From Pseudomonadota bacterium (lineage in GTDB: Bacteria; Pseudomonadota; Alphaproteobacteria; Sphingomonadales; Sphingomonadaceae): DNA of 6,046 nt. A program made the position numbers and the translations under genes. How positions within the stretch are numbered: position 1 is the first letter of the stretch; each line of letters opens with the position of its first letter. Where the stretch lies: positions 1-6,046 of the forward strand of contig JAEXAW010000017.1 in NCBI GenBank assembly GCA_023458055.1, read 5' to 3'. Under the pieces are notes generated by a model, which saw nothing but the letters and a program-made list of their open reading frames with translations, made no database searches and was not told where the DNA came from. Below, piece by piece: positions 1-5,405 of the stretch.

Positions 1-578
1 ACTTCAAATTTTTGAAGAAGATTTTTACGATACGTGTCCACTGTAAATGGACTTAAATGAAGCTCGTGCGCGATCATCGCAGTGGTTTTGCCTTCGGCTA
101 AAAGTTTTAAAAGTTGACCTTCGCGCTTGGTTATTGAGGGTAGTTTTGAGGAGTTTGCGGGCGTTGCGAATATCTTTCGAACTTCCTTGCTCATAAAGAT
201 ACTTCCTTCCAAAGTAGCCTCTATTCCCGAAATAATTTCTTCGGAGGGCGCATTTTTAAGTATGAAGCCAGATGCACCGTTTTGCAGCATTTCCGTAATT
301 GTGCTTTGTTCTGCTTGATTGGTAAGTCCAATAATGATGGTTTCGTGATGATGATTTTTAATTTTTTTACATAAATCCAAACCACTGATATCCGGAAGTC
401 CGATATCCAATAAAATGATGTCAACGCTATTTTTTTCAAGATAATCAAGCAGCGTTTGACCATTGAGAAAGCTGACTATGTGAAATTGCGAATACGTGTT
501 TGCTAATAACGATTTTAAACCATCAATAATAATCGGGTGGTCATCAACTATGGCTAAAGTTTTTTGCATGCTAGACAT
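1..578 (-). CDS. NarL/FixJ-family response regulator, 3' end missing
   Basis: This is a DNA-binding response regulator, the likely partner of the kinase just upstream. The first 192 codons are present and the gene runs off the left edge, so about 20 residues are missing compared with the usual 210-215. The receiver domain (about residues 6-125) has the acidic pair D12-D13, the phospho-acceptor D58 in LLDIGLPD, the switch residue T86 and the conserved K108. A LuxR/GerE-type helix-turn-helix starts near residue 147 (ITKREGQLLKLLAEGK), and its recognition helix is around SPFTVDTYRKN (176-186). The ATG at 578 overlaps the kinase stop codon (ATGTCTAG), which suggests translational coupling. A second ATG, three codons later at 569, is also possible, and the domain is intact from either start. 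Family membership is clear. The target genes cannot be read from the window. Confidence 0.95.
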   Translation of the reverse strand, partial: MSSMQKTLAIVDDHPIIIDGLKSLLANTYSQFHIVSFLNGQTLLDYLEKNSVDIILLDIGLPDISGLDLCKKIKNHHHETIIIGLTNQAEQSTITEMLQNGASGFILKNAPSEEIISGIEATLEGSIFMSKEVRKIFATPANSSKLPSITKREGQLLKLLAEGKTTAMIAHELHLSPFTVDTYRKNLLQKFE

Positions 579-2517
579 TGATTTCTATATTTATGGTTGT
601 TCCTTGCTCGGAAATACTGTCAATATCGAGAGTTCCGCTCATAAAGTCAACCCGGTTTTTAATGTTTTTAAATCCGCTTCCTTCAAATTTTTGTAGAGAA
701 TCGCTTTCAAATCCAATTCCGTTATCTTCAACCGTGATGAGTATTTTGTTTTGATTTTGCAGACACTGAATGATGATGTGGGAGGCTTTTCCGTGCTTCA
801 CCGCATTATTGAGCAGTTCCTGAATAATTCGGTAAATGTTGATTTGGTATTTTAAAGGCAATTTTTTTTGTAAACCATCCATTTGCAATTCGATATCAAT
901 TCCAATGGAAGAATAATCGGCACGTAAATCTTTCAAAGCGGTTTCAAGGCCTGAACGCAGAAGTGTTTCTGGCATCATGTTTTGTGAAATTTTGCGTAAT
1001 CCCACCAACGATTTTTCTAATTTTTGAATAATTTCAGAAATGAAATGAGCGTTTTCCTGAGTTTGGTAACTCGATAGTTTCATTTTAATCCCCGTAAGTT
1101 CACCTCCTAATCCGTCGTGTAAATCTCGTGCAATGCGTTGTCGTTCTTTTTCTTCGCCTTCGATTAATGCTTGTCCGATTTCAATATTTTTCTGTTGCTG
1201 AATTTCATGAATTTTCTGAGCATTTTGCTTTTTCGAATTTCGATAAATCTGTATGCCAAGCAAAAATACAATCAACAAGGACGCAAGGCCTAGTCCCAAA
1301 AGCCAATTAATGAGTACTTGATTTTTTTGCTTCAAAGCGTTCTCCTGCTTTTCTGCTTCAAGTTTTGAGATTTGTTTTTCTTTAAGGCTCGATTGGTACT
1401 GAATTTCCATTTCAGCCATTTTAGATTTTAATTGATCTGCGGCCATGCTGTCTTGTAGCCCCGCAAATTTTTTCATCCATACATAACCATTTTTGTAGTC
1501 TTGAAGATTTTCATAGGTCGTTGCTATCTCGTAATAGTACATGGCTTTCTCATTCAGATAGGACGTTTCACTCTCTTCGATAACGGTTTTTAGCGTCTTT
1601 AATGCGTTTTCGTATTGCTTGAGATCATTGTACACTTTATACAGTTGAAATTCTAAACTTGATTTTTGGATTTGATTATGTAGCTGTTCTGATAACGAAA
1701 TTCCTTCCTTTAAAACTTGAATTGCTTGTGTATTTTGATTGGTTTTACGGTAATAAATGCTCTTATTTACATAGTTATCAAGATTAAATTCCGAAACAGG
1801 AAAACCTTGTAGCAAGTGGTCGATTTCATCAATCAGTTTTTTGGATTTCGAAGTTTCACCTAAATAAGCAAAATTTCGGGCTCTGTAGATCTTCGCAACC
1901 AGTATCTTGTCCAATTTACCCTTATTTTTGGCGAGAATATCTTCAGCTTTACCTAAATAATCCTCAGCTTGTTGATACAATAGCTGATTCATCATATTCA
2001 AGCCAATATCTGTATAATAGCCACCCAATAAATTGTAGTCTTTGGCTTTTTCTGCTAATGGAATAGCCTTTTCAAGTACAATTTTGAGCATTTCTTTCTC
2101 CTTGTTTTTCCGCTGTAGCAACGCACCATAGTTTCTCCAGGCGCGAGCTCGGAAGGTAAATGCTTCCTGATTTGTAAATTGAGCGAAAATTTTTTCTGAG
2201 GTAAGGTATTCTTGGGAAGCTTGATCTGGATTTTTATCAAACAAATATCCACCAGTGTAAAAATGCGAAACTGCCTTTAAATAGGTATTTTTCTTTGTTA
2301 AATTATTGCCTAAATGGAGATACTGTTTTGATTTTGTGCTGTCTTGATAACTCCAAAAATCAGATAACAAAAACGCAATCCGAGCTTTTGTGCTGTCGCT
2401 CTTTGAAGTTTTTAAAATATTAGCTAAACTATCAATCTCTTTTTTACTCGAAAATTGTTGAGAATGAATGAACATTCCCAACAATAATAGAAAAAAGCTA
2501 AGACATTTCGTCTTCAT
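571..2517 (-). CDS. TPR-containing sensor histidine kinase (HisKA_3 / NarX-type)
   Basis: This 648-residue membrane sensor kinase should phosphorylate the adjacent NarL-type regulator. A signal peptide covers about residues 1-20 (hydrophobic run SFFLLLLGMFI, then HSQ). Residues 22-360 form a helical, TPR-like sensor region that should lie in the periplasm. A charged coiled coil (about 360-400) leads into one membrane span at about 401-424 (INWLLGLGLASLLIVFLLGI), and a second coiled coil follows. The HisKA_3 dimerisation segment carries the phospho-acceptor H467 in RDLHDGLGG. The ATPase domain has the N box (E567, N571, H575), the G1 motif EDNGIGF (597-603) and the GSGFKNI glycine box (613-619), so all catalytic elements are present. 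This architecture is common in Flavobacteriia, and the ligand is unknown. The ATG was chosen because it begins the signal peptide. No Shine-Dalgarno is visible. Confidence 0.96.
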   Translation of the reverse strand: MKTKCLSFFLLLLGMFIHSQQFSSKKEIDSLANILKTSKSDSTKARIAFLLSDFWSYQDSTKSKQYLHLGNNLTKKNTYLKAVSHFYTGGYLFDKNPDQASQEYLTSEKIFAQFTNQEAFTFRARAWRNYGALLQRKNKEKEMLKIVLEKAIPLAEKAKDYNLLGGYYTDIGLNMMNQLLYQQAEDYLGKAEDILAKNKGKLDKILVAKIYRARNFAYLGETSKSKKLIDEIDHLLQGFPVSEFNLDNYVNKSIYYRKTNQNTQAIQVLKEGISLSEQLHNQIQKSSLEFQLYKVYNDLKQYENALKTLKTVIEESETSYLNEKAMYYYEIATTYENLQDYKNGYVWMKKFAGLQDSMAADQLKSKMAEMEIQYQSSLKEKQISKLEAEKQENALKQKNQVLINWLLGLGLASLLIVFLLGIQIYRNSKKQNAQKIHEIQQQKNIEIGQALIEGEEKERQRIARDLHDGLGGELTGIKMKLSSYQTQENAHFISEIIQKLEKSLVGLRKISQNMMPETLLRSGLETALKDLRADYSSIGIDIELQMDGLQKKLPLKYQINIYRIIQELLNNAVKHGKASHIIIQCLQNQNKILITVEDNGIGFESDSLQKFEGSGFKNIKNRVDFMSGTLDIDSISEQGTTINIEINV

Positions 2518-2539
2518 AAAAATGAAGGTATTAAGTCTT

Positions 2540-2567
2540 CAAATATCCTGAAATATTTATAAAACAA
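2540..2567 (-). promoter_or_regulatory. Candidate Bacteroidota-type promoter for the kinase/regulator pair
   Basis: Read on the minus strand, a TTG (2567-2565) is followed 17 bases later by GATATTTG (2547-2540). This resembles the Bacteroidota -33/-7 pattern TTG...TAnnTTTG, with the first base of the -7 box not matching. Transcription would begin roughly 15-20 bases before the kinase ATG. It is a pattern match in AT-rich DNA, so confidence is modest. Confidence 0.4.
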
Positions 2568-2624
2568 AAATACCTAAAAATAGGAGGTCTGTAGCGTGTG
2601 TTCTATTGATGCCGGACGAGACTA

Positions 2625-2774
2625 TCAATCATCCAACGAATTGATTAAGACATAGTATTTGTAGCCCAATACTAGCTTTTCAAATTTGCTGAGTTTGAGT
2701 GGATCTTTTTTACCGAATTTGGGTAGAACAGTCTGATTGAACTTATTCAATGCCTTAAAAAATGATTTTTTCAT
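2625..2774 (-). CDS. Small basic protein, 49 residues, conserved-hypothetical type
   Basis: The ORF opens MKKSFFKALNKFNQTVLPKF, continues with GKKDPLKLSKFEKLVLGYKY, and ends YVLINSLDD followed by TGA. It is rich in lysine and aromatic residues, has no evident signal peptide or membrane span, and looks amphipathic and helical. From memory, short proteins of this style (MKKSFFK..., a central proline-lysine stretch, a YxYYV-like segment and an ...LD end) recur in Flavobacteriia and are often labelled 'SsrA-binding protein'. The protein is far shorter than SmpB (about 150 residues) and has none of its fold, so that label would be unsafe. I assign no function. It is divergent from queA and lies 107 bases upstream of the kinase on the same strand. 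No Shine-Dalgarno is seen, as for the other genes here. An untranslated chance ORF remains possible, but the composition and recognisable pattern argue for a real gene. Confidence 0.7.
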   Translation of the reverse strand: MKKSFFKALNKFNQTVLPKFGKKDPLKLSKFEKLVLGYKYYVLINSLDD

Positions 2775-2853
2775 AGTCGGACTTTGATAGAGAAGTGCAA
2801 AAATTGTACAACTTCAATTGGATGTAGTCGGATTTTCAAAATCTTAAATTCCA

Positions 2854-2884
2854 TTGTGTAAAAACAAAACTTTTCAGAAATTTG
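2854..2884 (+). promoter_or_regulatory. Candidate Bacteroidota-type promoter for the queA operon
   Basis: A TTG at 2854-2856 is followed 20 bases later by GAAATTTG (2877-2884), close to TAnnTTTG with one mismatch in the first position. The -7 box ends only four bases before the queA ATG, so transcription would start at or very near the start codon and give a leaderless or nearly leaderless mRNA. This is inferred from the motif alone. Confidence 0.45.
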
Positions 2885-2888
2885 CACG

Positions 2889-4112
2889 ATGCATCCAAAA
2901 GATTTAAAAATCGAAGATTTTACCTACGATTTGCCCAACGAAAAAATAGCCTATACACCTACTAATCCAAGAGATGCCTCAAAATTGTTGGTGTATAAAA
3001 ATGGTGAAATTTCTCAAGATACGTATCAGCATATATCCCATTATTTACCTGAAAATGCCGTTTTGGTTTTTAATGACACCAAAGTCATCAAATCCAGAAT
3101 TTTTTTTCAAAATGAAACGGGGGCTACAATTGAAGTTTTTTGTTTGGAACCCTATGGAGTGCATGTGAATTATGAAGAAATCTTTCAGAAAAAGGGTAGT
3201 GCGCTATGGACTTGTCTTATAGGTAAAGTCGCAAAATGGAGAACACCAAAATTGTCTAAAACACTGTCTATTGATGGTCGCAGCGTCGAATTATCCGTTG
3301 AAATTGTTGAAAAATTGGCGGACTCCTATGCAGTTCAATTCTCATGGACACCCGAAGAAATTTCTTTTGCAGATGTTATTACCAGCGCAGGAGTAACGCC
3401 GCTCCCTCCCTATATCAAACGGATTGCGGATAAAACGGATGAAGAAACCTATCAGACGGTCTATTCGGAACATGAGGGTTCAGTTGCCGCTCCTACAGCA
3501 GGTTTGCACTTTACAAAAAATGTTTTGGACGATTTACATTCAAAAGGTTTTTCTACATTTTTTACTACTTTGCATGTCGGTGCTGGAACTTTCAAACCAG
3601 TGAAGTCTGAGAAAATGGAAGATCACATCATGCATTCCGAGTGCATGAATATCACGTTGGAATTTCTAGAAAATTTGCTTTCCAAAATTGATCAACCTAT
3701 CATTCCTGTTGGTACAACATCCATGAGAACGGTGGAAAGTATCTATTGGATGGGAAATAAAATTGCTCATGATCCTTCAATTTCTGTTGAAAAATTAAAA
3801 GTAACGCAATGGGAACCTTATGAAACTAAAGATTTAGTTTCGGCTGAAGATGCTCTTAAAGCCTTTATCAATTGGCTAAAAACCAATAATCAAACCCATG
3901 TTTCTGTGGAAACGGAAATTATTATTGCGCCTTCTTATCAATTTAAAATAGCAAAAGGTTTGGTGACAAATTTCCATCAGCCACAATCGACTTTATTACT
4001 GTTGGTTTCGGCTTTGATAGGCGATAAGTGGAAAGAAATTTACGAATACGCTTTCCAAAATGATTTCCGATTTTTAAGTTACGGCGACGGAAGTTTATTA
4101 TTACCGAGTTAA
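2889..4112 (+). CDS. queA: S-adenosylmethionine:tRNA ribosyltransferase-isomerase, long form (QueA family)
   Basis: QueA transfers and isomerises the ribosyl group of S-adenosylmethionine onto preQ1 at tRNA position 34, giving epoxyqueuosine, in the cytoplasm. Family motifs run through the protein: NPRDASKLLV (26-35), VFNDTKVIKSR (60-70), EGSVAAPTAGLHFT (196-209), LHVGAGTFKPV (228-238), MHSE (248-251), PVGTTSMRTVES (273-284), TNFHQPQSTLLLLVSAL (360-376) and RFLSYGDGSLL (394-404). The protein is 407 residues, whereas E. coli QueA is about 356. Most of the difference lies between the RTVES and TNFH motifs, where about 75 residues replace the usual 34 or so. Such long forms occur in Bacteroidota and may be a second paralogue beside a standard QueA, so the exact substrate is less certain than the family. 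The ATG gives the normal N-terminus, and no Shine-Dalgarno is present. The next gene follows after 18 bases. Confidence 0.92.
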   Translation: MHPKDLKIEDFTYDLPNEKIAYTPTNPRDASKLLVYKNGEISQDTYQHISHYLPENAVLVFNDTKVIKSRIFFQNETGATIEVFCLEPYGVHVNYEEIFQKKGSALWTCLIGKVAKWRTPKLSKTLSIDGRSVELSVEIVEKLADSYAVQFSWTPEEISFADVITSAGVTPLPPYIKRIADKTDEETYQTVYSEHEGSVAAPTAGLHFTKNVLDDLHSKGFSTFFTTLHVGAGTFKPVKSEKMEDHIMHSECMNITLEFLENLLSKIDQPIIPVGTTSMRTVESIYWMGNKIAHDPSISVEKLKVTQWEPYETKDLVSAEDALKAFINWLKTNNQTHVSVETEIIIAPSYQFKIAKGLVTNFHQPQSTLLLLVSALIGDKWKEIYEYAFQNDFRFLSYGDGSLLLPS

Positions 4113-4130
4113 ATTGCGTATTTTTAAAAG

Positions 4131-4442
4131 ATGAATCAACAATTTAAAGATCAAGTTTTTGAAATTATCAATATGATTCCAGAAGGTCGCGTGACGACGT
4201 ATGGAGCTATTGCAAAAGCCGTTGGTTTTCCAAATCATTCTCGACACGTGGGAAATGCGCTCCGAAATTACGATGCCAATTTTCCTGCGCACCGCGTTTG
4301 CGGAGCATGTGGTTATATTACGGCTTCCTGTTTGGATGAATTTGCAGCAAAGCTCAAAAAAGAGGGCTTAGATGTTAAAGGAACAAAAATTCAAGATTTT
4401 AAGGCTGTTTTTTGGGATCCAACAATCGAAATTGAGTTCTAA
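4131..4442 (+). CDS. Alkyltransferase-like (ATL) protein, MGMT-family DNA-binding domain with Ala in place of the catalytic Cys
   Basis: This 103-residue protein is the single DNA-binding domain of the O6-alkylguanine-DNA alkyltransferase (Ogt/MGMT) family, without the N-terminal domain. It has the helix-turn-helix segment GRVTTYGAIAKAVG (19-32) with the conserved tyrosine Y24, and the arginine-finger region HSRHVGNAL (37-45, R38). The active-site motif PCHRV is PAHRV here (52-56), so the alkyl-accepting cysteine is alanine at 53. Known ATL proteins carry Trp or Ala there, bind alkylated guanine without repairing it, and pass the lesion to nucleotide excision repair. That role is inferred from the family. 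Three cysteines (C57, C60, C67) follow directly, and the usual Asn after HRV/I is Gly58. The ending AVFWDP is typical of flavobacterial homologues. The gene follows queA by 18 bases, so co-transcription is likely. Confidence 0.9.
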   Translation: MNQQFKDQVFEIINMIPEGRVTTYGAIAKAVGFPNHSRHVGNALRNYDANFPAHRVCGACGYITASCLDEFAAKLKKEGLDVKGTKIQDFKAVFWDPTIEIEF

Positions 4443-4477
4443 CAGGCAATTTTTACCATTCGGTATAGAAAATTTAC

Positions 4478-4513
4478 AAGTCGGTTACGTTTTTTAGTAG
4501 CCGATTTTCTTTT
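4478..4513 (+). terminator. Rho-independent terminator of the queA-ATL operon
   Basis: TCGGTTAC (4481-4488) pairs with GTAGCCGA (4497-4504) as an 8-bp stem with one G-U wobble and an 8-base loop. AAG before the stem can extend pairing into the T run after it. A T-rich tract (TTTTCTTTT, 4505-4513) follows at once. It lies 35 bases after the ATL stop codon and reads in the operon's direction. Confidence 0.75.
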
Positions 4514-4517
4514 GCTC

Positions 4518-4525
4518 TACATTTG
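4518..4525 (+). promoter_or_regulatory. Exact -7 promoter element (TACATTTG) for the secreted hydrolase
   Basis: TACATTTG matches the Bacteroidota -7 box TAnnTTTG in every fixed position and lies 19 bases before the hydrolase ATG, implying a leader of roughly 10-15 bases. No TTG stands at the expected -33 distance. That region is occupied by the loop and right arm of the preceding terminator. The element also argues against a TTG start at 4512, because such a coding region would contain the promoter. Confidence 0.5.
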
Positions 4526-4544
4526 TCTCAACAAAATCAAAACA

Positions 4545-5342
4545 ATGAAAACGATTAAACTTTTAAGCCTTTTATTTTTATTCACCATCGGATTTGCTAA
4601 AGCTCAAATGGATGATAAATTCTATCAAACAAGCAAAGAGATGAAACCTTTTGAATTTTCAACTAAACCAGAGGAAATTAAATTCCCTGTTGATTCGGAT
4701 ATCATCACTGCGTTTATTGCAAAACCCAATCAAAAAGATAGTAAAAAAACGATTTTCTTTTTTCACGGTGCAGCAGGAAATGTGACCACTTATCAACAAG
4801 TAACTAAACCTTTAGTTGAAGCGGGATATCAAGTAGTGATGGTTGATTTCAGAGGTTATGGAAATTCTACTGGAGTTCCAACGCACCTGAATATTCAGTC
4901 GGATGCACATAAATTTTTTGATGCACTTATTTTGAGAAACGATATTAAAAACACAAAAAAATATATTTACGGTGCTTCTTTGGGTACTCAAATCGCCGCA
5001 AATTTAGCCAAGAATAATGCTTCCAAGATTTCGGGATTGATTTTAGATTCGCCGATGTCATCTTTTACCGATATCGCCATGGCCTACGCACCCGATTATA
5101 AAGAAATGATTGCTCAAATGTTGGTTTCGCCCTATTCTGCAAAAACTGATTTGTCGGATTTGAAATCACTCCCAAAACTAATTATCCGCAGCGATAAAGA
5201 TGCACCTTTCTTTTTCGAACAAGCTAAAGTAGTTTTTGATAATGCCGCTGAGCCGAAAAAGATGCTGGAGGTAAGTGGCGGTCATATTGGTGGAATGACA
5301 AGCAACAAAGCGGAAATTCTGAAAGCGATTGAAGGAATGTAA
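4545..5342 (+). CDS. Secreted alpha/beta-hydrolase fold protein (BEM46/FrsA-like serine hydrolase)
   Basis: This 265-residue protein has a signal peptide (MKTIKLLSLLFLFTIGFAKA, cleavage likely after AKA at residue 20), so it should act in the periplasm or outside the cell. The alpha/beta-hydrolase landmarks are in order: the oxyanion HG in FFFHGAAGN (71-79), the strand-turn motif DFRGYGNSTG (101-110), the nucleophile elbow GASLG with S145, the acid D219 in RSDKDAPF, and the catalytic H247 in SGGHIGG. The whole triad is therefore present. The family includes esterases, thioesterases and peptidases, and the substrate cannot be told from sequence. I chose the ATG at 4545 over an in-frame TTG at 4512 because it begins the signal peptide and lies after a -7 promoter box. 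The A-rich leader (AAAATCAAAACA) lacks a Shine-Dalgarno. The gene stands alone after a terminator and converges on htpG. Confidence 0.92.
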   Translation: MKTIKLLSLLFLFTIGFAKAQMDDKFYQTSKEMKPFEFSTKPEEIKFPVDSDIITAFIAKPNQKDSKKTIFFFHGAAGNVTTYQQVTKPLVEAGYQVVMVDFRGYGNSTGVPTHLNIQSDAHKFFDALILRNDIKNTKKYIYGASLGTQIAANLAKNNASKISGLILDSPMSSFTDIAMAYAPDYKEMIAQMLVSPYSAKTDLSDLKSLPKLIIRSDKDAPFFFEQAKVVFDNAAEPKKMLEVSGGHIGGMTSNKAEILKAIEGM

Positions 5343-5357
5343 GAAGTAAACATCCAA

Positions 5358-5377
5358 CGGCGGCGAAGCCGCCGCCG
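5358..5377. terminator. GC-rich perfect hairpin between convergent genes, possible bidirectional terminator or repeat
   Basis: CGGCGGC (5358-5364), loop GAA and GCCGCCG (5368-5374) form a perfect 7-bp stem of only G-C pairs, with an extra CCG allowing a shifted register. It stands in otherwise AT-rich DNA, 15 bases after the hydrolase stop and about 29 bases beyond the htpG stop. Neither strand has a T run directly after the stem, so it is not a textbook intrinsic terminator. It may stop or stabilise the 3' ends of both transcripts, or be a copy of a dispersed palindrome. Confidence 0.45.
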
Positions 5378-5405
5378 AAATTATGTAAAAAAAAACGGTT
5401 TCAAC

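Noticed and set aside
2..693. 13-base direct repeat CTTCAAATTTTTG at 2-14 and 681-693
   Set aside because: Both copies lie inside coding sequence and encode the same short peptide LQKFE in the regulator and the kinase. This is likely coincidence in AT-rich codons.
127..1310. Plus-strand ORFs of about 60-66 codons at 127-318, 496-696 and 1128-1310
   Set aside because: They lie antisense to well-supported regulator and kinase domains and have no recognisable protein character.
2569..2590. Possible terminator for the small protein gene (CCTA-TTTT-TAGG followed by TATTTTTGTTTT on the minus strand)
   Set aside because: The stem is only 4 bp with two A-T pairs, which is too weak to call despite the T-rich tail.
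4101..4292. Minus-strand 63-codon ORF across the queA-ATL junction
   Set aside because: It is the antisense shadow of the conserved ATL reading frame.
4512..4544. In-frame upstream extension of the hydrolase from a TTG at 4512
   Set aside because: It would place 11 extra residues before a clear signal peptide and overlaps an exact -7 promoter box, so the ATG at 4545 is the better start.
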